A program made the translations under genes and the position numbers. A stretch of 64,000 bases of DNA from Pelagibius sp964472095 (lineage in GTDB: Bacteria; Pseudomonadota; Alphaproteobacteria; Kiloniellales; Kiloniellaceae): NCBI GenBank assembly GCA_964472095.1, contig CAYYIV010000012.1, forward strand, positions 1 to 64,000. Direction: 5' to 3'. The notes under the pieces were generated by a model. That model saw only the letters and a program-made list of their open reading frames with translations. It was not told the origin of the DNA and did no database searches. Shown piece after piece: positions 37,927 through 46,735 of the stretch (position 1 is the stretch's first letter; each line of letters opens with the position of its first letter).

Positions 37927-38790
37927 ATGTTGTTCTGTCATTCGCTTCGGCGCGCCTTGCCGCTTGTCCGGTCGCCGCGCGTCCAGCTCATTGCCGTTGT
38001 TTTGACCCTGACTGCCGGCTGCTTCTTCCAGGTTCCCGCACGGGCCGCCGGCGGGCTGGTGGTGACGCCGCAACTGGTGGAACTGGACAGCCGCACCCGC
38101 AGCCAGGTGCTGACCCTGGCCAACCGCGGCAGCGAGACCGAGACCTACCGCATCTCGATCGTCAACTACCGCATGGACGAAAGGGGAGACCTTCACCCGG
38201 CGGAGACTCCGGCGGAAGGCGAAGGCTTTGCCAATGCGCTGTTCCGCTACGCGCCGCGCCAGATCACCCTGGAGCCGGCCAAGCCCCAGACGGTCCGCAT
38301 TCTCTATCGCCGGCCGGCCAACCTGCAGGAGGGCGAATACCGCTCGCACCTGCTGTTCCAGCAGGTGCCGCGGGCGGAGACGCCCAGTGCCGTCAGTACG
38401 GCCGGCACCGGCCTATCGATCCAGATCCAGACGGTCTTCGGTGTGACCGTGCCGGTCATCGTCCGCCACGGCGCGTTGCAGGCGGCAGGCTCCATCCAGG
38501 CCCTGGAGCCGGCGAAACTCGGCAACGGCGATCCGGCCATTGCGCTGCGAATTACCCGCTCCGGCGCGAAATCGCTGCGAGGAGATCTGGTGGCGACCAT
38601 AGGTGACGAGGAAGTGGGGCGCCTCAACAACGTCGCGATCTACCTTTCCACGCCGCATCGCGATGTCGTCCTGCCGCTGGATTCAGAGAGCCTCTCCGGC
38701 GCTGCTGACCAGGATGTCCGGGTCGAGTACCGCGAACGCCCGGAGCGCGGCGGCGCATCGCTCGCCAGCGGGCTCCTGCGTCTACCCTGA
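37927..38790 (+). CDS. Pilus periplasmic chaperone
   Basis: Binds pilin subunits after Sec export and hands them to the usher by donor-strand complementation. The 287-residue protein starts MLFCHSLRRALPLVRSPRVQ; the signal peptide extends to about PARAAG. Domain 1 has LVVTPQLVELDSRTRSQVLT LANRGSETETYRISIVNYRM and APRQITLEPAKPQTVRILYR RPANLQEGEYRSHLLF, with the R-x-x-R/K anchor and the Y-R-x-H-L strand of FimC-like chaperones. Domain 2 is TIGDEEVGRLNNVAIYLSTP HRDVVL. ATG 37927 has GGGGG six bases upstream. Spacing to the pilin gene is 83 bp, to the usher 47 bp. Confidence 0.85.
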   Translation: MLFCHSLRRALPLVRSPRVQLIAVVLTLTAGCFFQVPARAAGGLVVTPQLVELDSRTRSQVLTLANRGSETETYRISIVNYRMDERGDLHPAETPAEGEGFANALFRYAPRQITLEPAKPQTVRILYRRPANLQEGEYRSHLLFQQVPRAETPSAVSTAGTGLSIQIQTVFGVTVPVIVRHGALQAAGSIQALEPAKLGNGDPAIALRITRSGAKSLRGDLVATIGDEEVGRLNNVAIYLSTPHRDVVLPLDSESLSGAADQDVRVEYRERPERGGASLASGLLRLP

Positions 38791-38837
38791 CGTGGGCCCG
38801 CTGAGACTGCCTGTGCACGTCACGCGGGCCGCACCCC

Positions 38838-41564
38838 TTGTGCTGCGTCGTCACCCGGGGCCTCCTGCCCATCGCCGGCCTGTTGGCGGCGGCGCTGCTG
38901 TCTTGCGCAGCCGCCGCGGCCGGCGCGGATTGGGCCGAGCGGCCGGACGAGGAGCTCTACGTCTTCGGCCTGCGGCTCGACCGCTATGTGCTGAGCGACG
39001 CCGTGGTCGTCCTCTACGACGGGAAGGAAGCCTTCGCGCCGCTAGGGGCGGTCGCCGACCTGCTGGAGTTCCCCATCGCCGTGGACCCGGCGGCAGGAAC
39101 CGCCAGCGGCTGGTTCCTCAACGACGACAGGTCCTTCCGCCTCGACCTCTCGGTGCTGGAAGTGCAAATCGCCGGGCGAAGCCTCGCGGTTGATCCTGCG
39201 GCTCTGGAGCGCCATCCGGACGACATCTACGTCTCCCTGAAAGAGCTGGAGCGCTGGTTCCCCCTGCTGCTTGAACTTCGCTTCGCCGAGCTTGCCATCG
39301 CCGTGACGGCGTTGGAGCCGCTGCCGCTGCAGGAGCGCATCGCGCGCGAGGAGCGCCGGCGCCATCTGCGCCGCGCTGCCGGCGGCGATGAAAACCAGCG
39401 GATCGAGCCCGAGGACCGCTGGATCGACTGGCCCTTCATCGATACCAGCATAGATCTCTCCGCGCGGCGGCAGACCGAGGGCCTGCACGGCCGAGGCAGC
39501 CTGACCAGCACGGTCGCCGGCATCGTCGGGACCCTCGATGCCGAAGCGACGGCGATCGCCGACAGCGACCAGGAGGCCCCCAACATCCGCCTGCGCCTGG
39601 GGCGCCGTTCCCTCGATGGCGGCCTGCTCGGGCCGCTCGATGCCCGCGAGTACGCCCTGGGCGACGTCAGCACGCCGGACCTCCCGCTGGTGGCGGAGAA
39701 CACCGCAGGGCGGGGTCTCCAGATTTCTTCCTTCGACCTCGACCGGCTGGAGCAGACCAACCGGGTGACCCTGCGCGGCGAGCTGCCGCTCGGCTGGGAG
39801 GTGGAAGTCTACCGCAACGGAGAACTGATCGACTTCCAGACCGACGGCGACGTGGGCAACGGCCGCTACGAGTTCGCCAACCTCGATACAGTGTCCGGCC
39901 TGAACGAGTTCCGCCTCGTCTTCTACGGTCCGCAGGGCCAGAAGCGTGAGGTTGTCGAGAACTACTTCGTCACACCGGAGTTCGCGGAACCCGGCCGTAC
40001 CGATTTCCGCCTCGCCATGAACCAACGCAACAAGGACCTCATCGACTTCGACGAGACGACGTCGCGGCACCCGGACGACGGCGAGAACCGCTTCGTGTTC
40101 CAGCTCGAGCATGGCATCGACGAAACCCTTTCGGTCGGCGCCGGTATTGCCAGCCTTTCAGTCGACGGCCAGCGCCGGCAGTACGGCAGCGCCAATCTGC
40201 AGAGCTCCGTCTTCGGGGCGCTGGGCCAGCTCGACCTGGCGGTGGATGACGGCGGCGGCCTGGCCGTCGGCAGCCGCCTGCAGACCCGTCTCTGGGGCTG
40301 GTCCTTCTTCGGCGAGCAGAGCTTCTTCGAGGACTTCCATTCCGAGCAGACCGACAACGGCTCGGTCTCCGGCCATCTGCGCAGCCGCAGCATCCTGCGG
40401 CTCAACGGCCACCTGCCGGACTTCGGCCTGGGGCACCAGCCGCTGTCGGCCTCCGTGACCCACGACATCTCGGAAGGCGGCGACTGGCAGACCGATTTCT
40501 TCGGCAGGGTTTCCGCCATTGTGCGGCCCTTCAATCTTGCGCTGTCCAGCAACACGCGGCTGCGCCGGGACCGCGACAGCGACAGCGATGCGCGGCTCCT
40601 GGTCGGCACGCTGATGGGCGACTTCCGCCTGCGCGGCGAGATTGGCGTCAACCTTGCCCCCGAACCGGGCTTCGACCAAGTCGTGCTGAGCGCCGACTGG
40701 CGCATCGACGACGATTTCGGTGCCCGCTTCGGCCTGCGCCACTTTGGCGGCGAGCAGGAACTGACCAGTGCGACCGTGGGTCTGAACTATCAGTTCGAGC
40801 ATTTTGCCGTCGGCCTCAATCTGGAAGGCGACAGCGAAGGCGATTACAACGCCCGCCTCGGTCTGTCCTTCAGCATCGGGCGCGATCCGCGCGACGGCCG
40901 CATCGCGGTGAGGCCGCGCCCCTTCGCGCGACGCGGCGCCGTCAGCGCGCAGGTCTTCCTCGACCGCAACAACGACGGTGTCTTTGATCCCGACGAGCCG
41001 GCGATCCGCAACGTCGGGTTCTCCGGGCCGCGGCTGCCGCGCAATGTGCGGACCGACGAGAGCGGCGGTGCCTTCATTGTGGGCCTGGAGCCCTACCGGG
41101 AAATCGAAATCGGCCTCAACGAGGGGACGCTGGAGGATCCCTTCTGGGTTTCCGCCAGCCGGCCGGTGCGCGCCGTCACCCGGCCCGGCAGCGCCACCAT
41201 GCTGCTGTTCCCGGTGATCGAGACCGGCGAAGTGGACGGCACGGTGATGGTTGGCGGGGTCGGCGAAGCGGCGCTGCGGCCCGGGGCGTCGCTGAGGATC
41301 ATGCTCAGCGATCCGGCGGGCCGCGTGGTGGCGGAAACCGTCACCGCCTATGACGGCTACTTCTTCCTCGAAAGAATTCCCTACGGCCGCTACCGCCTGT
41401 CGCTCGATCCCGCGCAGCTTGAGGCGCTCGGCTACGTCGCGGACCTGCCCCGCGATATCGTCGTCGATGCCGCGGAACCCTTCGTCATCGGCCAGGACCT
41501 CTTCGCGCCGCCGGCCCCCTCGGTCACAGCGGCAGGTCGTAGTACCACGGAGCGAACAGAGTGA
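38838..41564 (+). CDS. Outer-membrane usher of the pilus system
   Basis: A 908-residue outer-membrane pore that assembles the fibre. It begins with a signal peptide (LLPIAGLLAAALLSCAAAAA) and an N-terminal domain ADWAERPDEELYVFGLRLDR YVLSDAVVVLYDGKEAFAPL. The middle beta-barrel includes LPLVAENTAGRGLQISSFDL DRLEQTNRVTLRGELPLGWE, the plug entry VEVYRNGELIDFQTDGDVGN, and repeated beta pairs. The C-terminal part has ARRGAVSAQVFLDRNNDGVF DPDEPAI, an SdrD-like or EF-type D-x-N-x-D-G loop, and a last carboxypeptidase-regulatory-like domain. It is more like the alternative (TcfC/alphaproteobacterial) ushers than FimD. Only TTG 38838 is available as a start before the signal peptide. Its 3' end overlaps the permease gene on the other strand by 41 bases. 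Confidence 0.82.
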   Translation: MCCVVTRGLLPIAGLLAAALLSCAAAAAGADWAERPDEELYVFGLRLDRYVLSDAVVVLYDGKEAFAPLGAVADLLEFPIAVDPAAGTASGWFLNDDRSFRLDLSVLEVQIAGRSLAVDPAALERHPDDIYVSLKELERWFPLLLELRFAELAIAVTALEPLPLQERIAREERRRHLRRAAGGDENQRIEPEDRWIDWPFIDTSIDLSARRQTEGLHGRGSLTSTVAGIVGTLDAEATAIADSDQEAPNIRLRLGRRSLDGGLLGPLDAREYALGDVSTPDLPLVAENTAGRGLQISSFDLDRLEQTNRVTLRGELPLGWEVEVYRNGELIDFQTDGDVGNGRYEFANLDTVSGLNEFRLVFYGPQGQKREVVENYFVTPEFAEPGRTDFRLAMNQRNKDLIDFDETTSRHPDDGENRFVFQLEHGIDETLSVGAGIASLSVDGQRRQYGSANLQSSVFGALGQLDLAVDDGGGLAVGSRLQTRLWGWSFFGEQSFFEDFHSEQTDNGSVSGHLRSRSILRLNGHLPDFGLGHQPLSASVTHDISEGGDWQTDFFGRVSAIVRPFNLALSSNTRLRRDRDSDSDARLLVGTLMGDFRLRGEIGVNLAPEPGFDQVVLSADWRIDDDFGARFGLRHFGGEQELTSATVGLNYQFEHFAVGLNLEGDSEGDYNARLGLSFSIGRDPRDGRIAVRPRPFARRGAVSAQVFLDRNNDGVFDPDEPAIRNVGFSGPRLPRNVRTDESGGAFIVGLEPYREIEIGLNEGTLEDPFWVSASRPVRAVTRPGSATMLLFPVIETGEVDGTVMVGGVGEAALRPGASLRIMLSDPAGRVVAETVTAYDGYFFLERIPYGRYRLSLDPAQLEALGYVADLPRDIVVDAAEPFVIGQDLFAPPAPSVTAAGRSTTERTE

Positions 41565-43407
41565 AGACGATCCACACCAGCAGGATTAGCGGCGTGCCGG
41601 TGCGCACGAAGTCCATAAAGCGGTAGTTGCCCGGCGTCATCACCACCAGGTTGGTCTGGTAGCCGATGGGCGAAGCGAAGGAGCAGTTGGAGGCGAAGAT
41701 CACCGCCACCGCAAAGGGCTCCACCGGGACCCCGAGCGCGTGGGCGAGGTCGACGGCGATCGGCGTGAAGAGTACCGCTGTCGCCTTGGTGCTGAGCACG
41801 TTGGAGAGCAGCGCCAGCAACAGGAAGAAGGCGGAGAGCATCTGACCGGGCGAGGCGCCGGCCAGGGTTTCAATGAGCAGTTCGGCGAGCAGAGTGGCAC
41901 CGCCGGTCTCCTGCATGGCCGAGCCCAGCGCCAGCGCCATGGCGATTGTAAGGACGATCTTGCGGTCGAGCACCCGGACGGCATCGCCGATCGACAGGAT
42001 GTTGATGGCGATCATAATGGTGGCGCCGCAGAAGGCGGCCAGCGCTATGGGCACCAGGCCGCTCGCCGAGACAGCGATGACTGCCAGGAAGATGAGCGCG
42101 GCATTGCGCTTGTGCTCTGGCGTCACCAGATGCTGGCGCGACCACTCCATGAGAACGACATTGCGTTCACCACGCAGGCGGTCGACATCCTCCGGCTGTC
42201 CCTGAATCAGCAGCACGTCGCCGTCCTTCAGCGGGATGCGGGTGATGCGCTCGCGCAGCATGCGGCTGCGCCGCTCAATGCCCAGCACGATGCAATGGTG
42301 CTTGTACCGGAAGCCGATTTCTTCCAGCGTGCGTCCGACGAACTCGGATTCCGGGCGCACCATGACCTCGGCCTGGGTCTGGCCGCTGGCGGTCCAGGGC
42401 GCGCGTCGCTCGCCGCCGCCGGTATCGCCTTCCGCAGTGTCGCGCATGGCACTGGCCATAAGGTCCGGATGCAGCAGTTCCGGCTGGCCCTTGGCCAGTT
42501 CCGCGAGCGCCTGCCGGGTGGCGGCGATAATGACCAGGTCGCCGACCTCCAGACCAATGTTGTCGAAGGGCGGCACCGTGGCGTGCTCGTCGCGCTGGAT
42601 CATCAGCACGGTCACATCCTTGAGACCGGGGAAGACGCCGCCAACTGGCCTCAAGCCAACCAGGCGGGAGCCTCGTGTGACCGAAATCTGCGCGATGAAG
42701 TGACGGCTGCGTTCCTCGACCACCCCGGCCATCGGCGCCCGGTCGGGCAGCAGCCGTGGGGCGACGAAAAACAGATAGAGCAGACCGCTGCCGGCCAGCA
42801 CCAGCCCGGGAATGGTGAAGTCGAAGAACCCGAAGGGCCTCTCCCCGAGGTCGGCCAGCTCCAGCGACACCAGCAGGTTGGTCGAGGAGCCGATCAGCGT
42901 GGTCATGCCGCCGAGTACCGAGGCGAAGCTCAGCAGCATCATGTAGCGGCTGGGCGACTGCCGGAAGCGGCGGGTCAGCGCCTGCATGATGGGAATGAAC
43001 AACACCACCACGGGAATATTGTTCAGCACGGCGCTGAAGGCGACCACCACCACCAGCATGAGGGCGATGGCGAAAGCGCGGTTCTGCTTGGTAAAGACGA
43101 TGACCGAGTTGGCGGCGTCGTCGAGCAGGCCGGTGCGCGTCAGTCCTTCGCCCAACACCAGCAGGGCCAGCACGGCGATGAGGGCCGGGTTGGCGAAGCC
43201 GGAGAAAAGGGAGCGCAGATCGAGCTTGTCCTCGCCGTCTGGGCCGATCACCGGAAAGAAGTGGAAGAACATGACCAAGGTGGCGATGACCGCCAGCGCA
43301 GTCAGCTCGATCGACAGCGCCTCGGTGGAGAGGACAGCAAGCGCGACAACGATCAGCAGGAAGAGAACGCCCATTTGAAAGGGCGCGAGAAGCTCGGGGG
43401 CGATCAT
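41524..43407 (-). CDS. SLC13-family permease with two RCK_C domains
   Basis: A 627-residue inner-membrane anion transporter. The first transmembrane block contains FSGFANPALIAVLALLVLGE GLTRTGLLD, SAVLNNIPVVVLFIPIMQAL and GGMTTLIGSSTNLLVSLELA with the SSTN ion-binding hairpin. Two cytosolic TrkA-C (RCK_C) domains follow (VTRGSRLVGLRPVGGVFPGL KD and VRPESEFVGRTLEEIGFRYK HH), and then the second transmembrane block ends with FASNCSFASPIGYQTNLVVM TPGNYRFMDF, the second SPIG-QTN hairpin. Two RCK_C domains between the transmembrane halves are typical of SLC13 permeases suggested to carry sulfate or other inorganic anions. The stop region overlaps the usher end. Confidence 0.9.
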   Translation of the reverse strand: MIAPELLAPFQMGVLFLLIVVALAVLSTEALSIELTALAVIATLVMFFHFFPVIGPDGEDKLDLRSLFSGFANPALIAVLALLVLGEGLTRTGLLDDAANSVIVFTKQNRAFAIALMLVVVVAFSAVLNNIPVVVLFIPIMQALTRRFRQSPSRYMMLLSFASVLGGMTTLIGSSTNLLVSLELADLGERPFGFFDFTIPGLVLAGSGLLYLFFVAPRLLPDRAPMAGVVEERSRHFIAQISVTRGSRLVGLRPVGGVFPGLKDVTVLMIQRDEHATVPPFDNIGLEVGDLVIIAATRQALAELAKGQPELLHPDLMASAMRDTAEGDTGGGERRAPWTASGQTQAEVMVRPESEFVGRTLEEIGFRYKHHCIVLGIERRSRMLRERITRIPLKDGDVLLIQGQPEDVDRLRGERNVVLMEWSRQHLVTPEHKRNAALIFLAVIAVSASGLVPIALAAFCGATIMIAINILSIGDAVRVLDRKIVLTIAMALALGSAMQETGGATLLAELLIETLAGASPGQMLSAFFLLLALLSNVLSTKATAVLFTPIAVDLAHALGVPVEPFAVAVIFASNCSFASPIGYQTNLVVMTPGNYRFMDFVRTGTPLILLVWIVFTLFAPWYYDLPL

Positions 43408-43594
43408 GGGCGGAGCTTAGCCGGGTTGCCGGCCGTCGGGCGCTGGGGTGGGGCGGGCGAACTGTCCTCCCGCCGGCGCCGCACCGGCCGCGCAGATTGC
43501 AGAAGGACTGCCTGGGATGACGCCTGAGAGCAAAGGAAGCCTGCCGGTTTTGCTGCCGAATCGAGAGGTCCGAGGTGGTGACCGCGAGGGTATC

Positions 43595-43747
43595 CTACAT
43601 GAAACCGCCTGATGTCAGTACGGCGTAGACCGTGGCGGGCACGGCCAGAGCCACCTGCGTATAGGCCAAGTTCCACTTCCAGGTCAACTCGACACCGCTG
43701 TCGCCGGAGGCGCGCGCCAGCATCAGGGTGCCGGAGGCAGCCGTCAC
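43595..43747 (-). CDS. Possible small membrane protein coupled to the epimerase gene
   Basis: A 50-residue frame whose GTG start overlaps the epimerase stop in GTGA (43744-43747). It reads VTAASGTLMLARASGDSGVE LTWKWNLAYTQVALAVPATV YAVLTSGGFM, with one hydrophobic helix near the C-terminus. The overlap and the helix favour a coupled small protein. Against it, no ribosome site precedes it and no family is recognised. The rest of 43408-43743 holds only the permease promoter region. Confidence 0.3.
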   Translation of the reverse strand: MTAASGTLMLARASGDSGVELTWKWNLAYTQVALAVPATVYAVLTSGGFM

Positions 43748-44658
43748 GATCCGCCGGCCAGCCGGGGCAGGAAACGCGCGGCAGCGGCGAAGCGCTCGCC
43801 CGGGCCGAGCACCCGCAGGCCGGTATCCTTGCGCCCGGCCGCCGCCAGGTTCACCGCATCGGTGCAGTGGCTGACCGGCTCGACGCAGAAGAAGTCGGCA
43901 TCCGGTGGCGTATAGACGACGAGGAAAGCCAGCGCCGGGTCGGCTTCCAGGGTCAGCGACGCACCGCGCCCGGGCCAGTCGATGACGGCGCGCCCGGAAA
44001 AGCCGGTGAAGCAGTTGTCGAGCACCGCCAGCTCGGGCTGCAGACCTGTCGACGGATCGGCCGTCGCTGTTGCGGCGACCAGCGCCGTCGGCATGACCTC
44101 GTCGTCGGTCGCCCACATCTGTACGACCCCTGCGGTGAGGCGGCAGTCGGGCGTGCGGGGAAAATAGGGGTGCAGGCCGAGTCCGGCGGGCATCGCCTCA
44201 TCGCCCAAATTTGTCACGGCGACTTCGACCGTCAGCGCGCCGCCGTCAAGTGTGAAACGCTGCTCGGCCCGGTACGGCATCGGCCAGTCGCTGCCGTCGT
44301 GCTCGTAGGCCAGCGCGAGGTCGGCCGCGCGGTGCTCGCCGACGCGCCAGGGCAGCTTCCAGCCGTGACCATGGATGCTGTGGCGCGACGGGGCAAAATT
44401 TGGCGCCAGGCGATGGTCGCGCCGGCCGAAGCGGAAGCGCCCGTCGCGAATGCGATTGGAGTAGGGCACCAGCGGAAAGCAGGCGCTGGCGTTGGGGGAG
44501 AACGCGTCCTGCGCCGGGGCCGGGCGCAGCCAGTCTATGGCGCCGCGATCGCTGCGCCAGCGGAACGCGGTCAGGCAGCCACCGTGATCCGGCGCCACCT
44601 CCGCCTCGGCGAGACCGTCGGTCAGGTGCAGCAGGGAACCGTCTGAGCTTGCGGGCAT
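43744..44658 (-). CDS. Aldose 1-epimerase (galactose mutarotase family)
   Basis: Interconverts alpha and beta anomers of aldoses before catabolism. The 304-residue beta-sandwich protein has the expected marks: VAPDHGGCLTAFRWRSDRG, CFPLVPYSNRIRDGRFRFGR, SRHSIHGHGWKLPWRV (first catalytic His pair), MPAGLGLHPYFPR (second His), and FFCVEPVSHCTDAVN with the conserved Glu-P-x-(S/T) near the C-terminus. ATG 44658 starts MPASSDGSLLHLTDGLAEAE; the frame to 44718 is not supported. It fits the neighbouring sugar and sugar-acid genes, though it faces away from most of them. Confidence 0.88.
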   Translation of the reverse strand: MPASSDGSLLHLTDGLAEAEVAPDHGGCLTAFRWRSDRGAIDWLRPAPAQDAFSPNASACFPLVPYSNRIRDGRFRFGRRDHRLAPNFAPSRHSIHGHGWKLPWRVGEHRAADLALAYEHDGSDWPMPYRAEQRFTLDGGALTVEVAVTNLGDEAMPAGLGLHPYFPRTPDCRLTAGVVQMWATDDEVMPTALVAATATADPSTGLQPELAVLDNCFTGFSGRAVIDWPGRGASLTLEADPALAFLVVYTPPDADFFCVEPVSHCTDAVNLAAAGRKDTGLRVLGPGERFAAAARFLPRLAGGS

Positions 44659-45007
44659 CGCGATGGCGGGCTTCCTCAGGCAAGGGCGGGATGCGGCGAC
44701 GAGGCCGACCTTGCCCATTCTATGGGGTTTTCAAGGGCCCGGACCACCCCCTGTTGCATGGCTGCTTTGCGGCGAGACGACGATCCGCCGCCCTCGCGTT
44801 ACGGCCGATCGCTGCCCGCGCCACCACCATTCCCCCCACGGCAATCCTCTTAATAGTCGCTGCCGATTGGTGGATATCTGCTTGCAGCGGGCGTAGTCTT
44901 CGGCGACCGGCGGGCAGCGCGACAGCCGCTGCGGTCGCCGGTTCCGGCCGCCAGAGATGGCGCGACGTTCTTCCTCTGCAGGTAGGCTCGAATGAATTCG
45001 GCTTGAG

Positions 45008-45030
45008 GAGTGGCCGCACGGCGGCCACTC
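45008..45030 (+). promoter_or_regulatory. Hairpin/operator in the 5' leader of the amine oxidase gene
   Basis: GAGTGGCCGC-ACG-GCGGCCACTC is a perfect 10-bp inverted repeat. It ends four bases before the AGGGGAG ribosome site and 16 before the ATG. It could be a repressor operator or an mRNA hairpin that hides or sets the ribosome site. The rest of the 388-bp gene-free stretch 44659-45046 shows nothing further that I can support. Confidence 0.6.
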
Positions 45031-45046
45031 AAGGGGAGACGATGAG

Positions 45047-46645
45047 ATGCCGACTTCGGTAACCGACACCCTGTTCGACTGTATCGTCCTCGGCGCCGGG
45101 ATCAGCGGCGTGACCGCGGCCCGTAACCTGCAGCAGGCAGGGCTCAAAGTGTTGCTGCTGGAGGGTTCCGACCGCATCGGAGGCCGCATGAAGTCGCTGC
45201 GCGACTTCGTCAGTAAAGACGGCAATGCGGTGCCGGTCGAAGCCGGAGCTGAATACATTCATATCGCCGAGCAGGACCGCTACCTGGAATTCTGGCGCGA
45301 GATCCGCAAGCACGGCTTTACCACGTCTCCGTTGCACAAGTGCGGCATGGGCGCGTTGAAGATTCCGCGCAACCGCATGTACTTCAGCCCCTGGGTGCGC
45401 ACGAAGATGTTAGCCGAGGTGATCGTGCAGCCGGAGTTCTGGGACCTGCCCAAGGCTCTGGAAGCGATCCAGGCCTTCGATGCGGAGATCACTGCGGACA
45501 TGACGGCAAAGACTTTCGCGGAGCGCTTTGCCGCCAGGAAGGGCATGTCGGACCGGGGTCTGGCCCTGCTCACCTATACGCTCTCGGCCCACACGCCGGG
45601 TGCCCTCGACGTCATCTCCATCGCCGGACTGAAGACCGATGCCATCATCGACCAGCTGATGGAGCGCAAGGAGCTGCGCATGCAGCATGGCAGCGCCAAG
45701 CCCTTCGGGCTCTGCGGCTTCGATACGCTTCCAACGAAGATCGCCGAGGAGTTCAAGGCGCTGGGCGGCACTGTCGAGAAGAGTCGGGCCGGCTCCACGG
45801 CGCGCAAAGTGCTGAAGGTGGAGCGGCTTGCCGACGGCAAGGTCATGGTGACCACGCAGGGCGGGCAGAGCTTCACCGGGCGCAGCGCTCTCTGCACCTT
45901 TTCCGTCGGCATGCTCAATCCCGACAGCGGGGAAGGGGAGGAAATCTTCGGAACGCTGCTGACGCCGCGCAAGAGAGAGGCGCTGGGGCTGGTGCGCATG
46001 GGTGCCATCACCAAGTTCAGCCTGGAGTTCAAGGAACGGGTGTGGATCGACGACGGTGGCGAGTCCTCGGGTCACATGACCGTCCTCAGCAATCCGCTCG
46101 GCAAGGCGCGCACCTTCTTCTCCTCCTTTCCCAAGGAACACCTCGGCCCGCACGTCCTGACCGGCCTGCTGATGAACCAGGACCACGACCAGATCGCCGA
46201 AATGAGCGACGAGCAAGCGCTCGCCCACGTCTTCGAGGCGCTCGGCAAAATCTACGGACGCGGACGGCGCTGGACGCAGAAGACCGTCCTTGCCGGCAAG
46301 ACCGTCGGCGGTACGTTCAAGCCCAACTTCCTGCGCGCGGACTGGTCGAAGGACCCCTTTGCCAAGGGCGGCAACTCCTACCTTGCTTTCGCGCCGCGCC
46401 GCCAGGGCAGGATGCTGGCCAAGGAGGCGCGCGAGGCGCTGAAGGACCCGCGCGAGACCCTGCCGCTGTTCTGGGCCGGCGAGGCCGTGGCCTCCGCCTA
46501 CGACCGCAAGTATCAGCCGCTGGCGGTGCACGGCGCCTACATCAGCGGCGTGCGTGCGGCCGATGACATCCTGCACTACCTGAAGGATGCCGGCAGCGAT
46601 GCGGCGCGCTTCGATCACTACTACAGACTGCGCTACCCTCACTAG
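45047..46645 (+). CDS. Flavin-dependent amine oxidase family protein
   Basis: An FAD-dependent oxidoreductase of the monoamine oxidase/phytoene desaturase superfamily. In 532 residues the dinucleotide-binding N-terminus is FDCIVLGAGISGVTAARNLQ QAGLKVLLLEGSDRIGGRMK (GxGxxG ... E ... GGR). The FAD-binding C-terminus is LPLFWAGEAVASAYDRKYQP LAVHGAYISGVRAADDILHY. The substrate region has no recognisable signature. It has no signal peptide. The strong ribosome site AGGGGAG and the hairpin before it suggest regulated expression. The gluconolactonase gene follows after 90 bp. Substrate unknown; amine, amino acid or isoprenoid cannot be decided. Confidence 0.85.
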   Translation: MPTSVTDTLFDCIVLGAGISGVTAARNLQQAGLKVLLLEGSDRIGGRMKSLRDFVSKDGNAVPVEAGAEYIHIAEQDRYLEFWREIRKHGFTTSPLHKCGMGALKIPRNRMYFSPWVRTKMLAEVIVQPEFWDLPKALEAIQAFDAEITADMTAKTFAERFAARKGMSDRGLALLTYTLSAHTPGALDVISIAGLKTDAIIDQLMERKELRMQHGSAKPFGLCGFDTLPTKIAEEFKALGGTVEKSRAGSTARKVLKVERLADGKVMVTTQGGQSFTGRSALCTFSVGMLNPDSGEGEEIFGTLLTPRKREALGLVRMGAITKFSLEFKERVWIDDGGESSGHMTVLSNPLGKARTFFSSFPKEHLGPHVLTGLLMNQDHDQIAEMSDEQALAHVFEALGKIYGRGRRWTQKTVLAGKTVGGTFKPNFLRADWSKDPFAKGGNSYLAFAPRRQGRMLAKEAREALKDPRETLPLFWAGEAVASAYDRKYQPLAVHGAYISGVRAADDILHYLKDAGSDAARFDHYYRLRYPH

Positions 46646-46735
46646 GCGCGAATCCATGCCTTGAGATGATGGTTTTGATCGCGGCGCAAAACCCGTATTC
46701 TGCGGTCAAGCGATCAACGGCGCAGTGGGGAAAGA

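Noticed and set aside
41740..43527. 595-codon plus-strand frame across the RCK_C permease
   Set aside because: Repetitive Gln/Glu/His sequence typical of antisense to a membrane protein; the minus strand has the family motifs.
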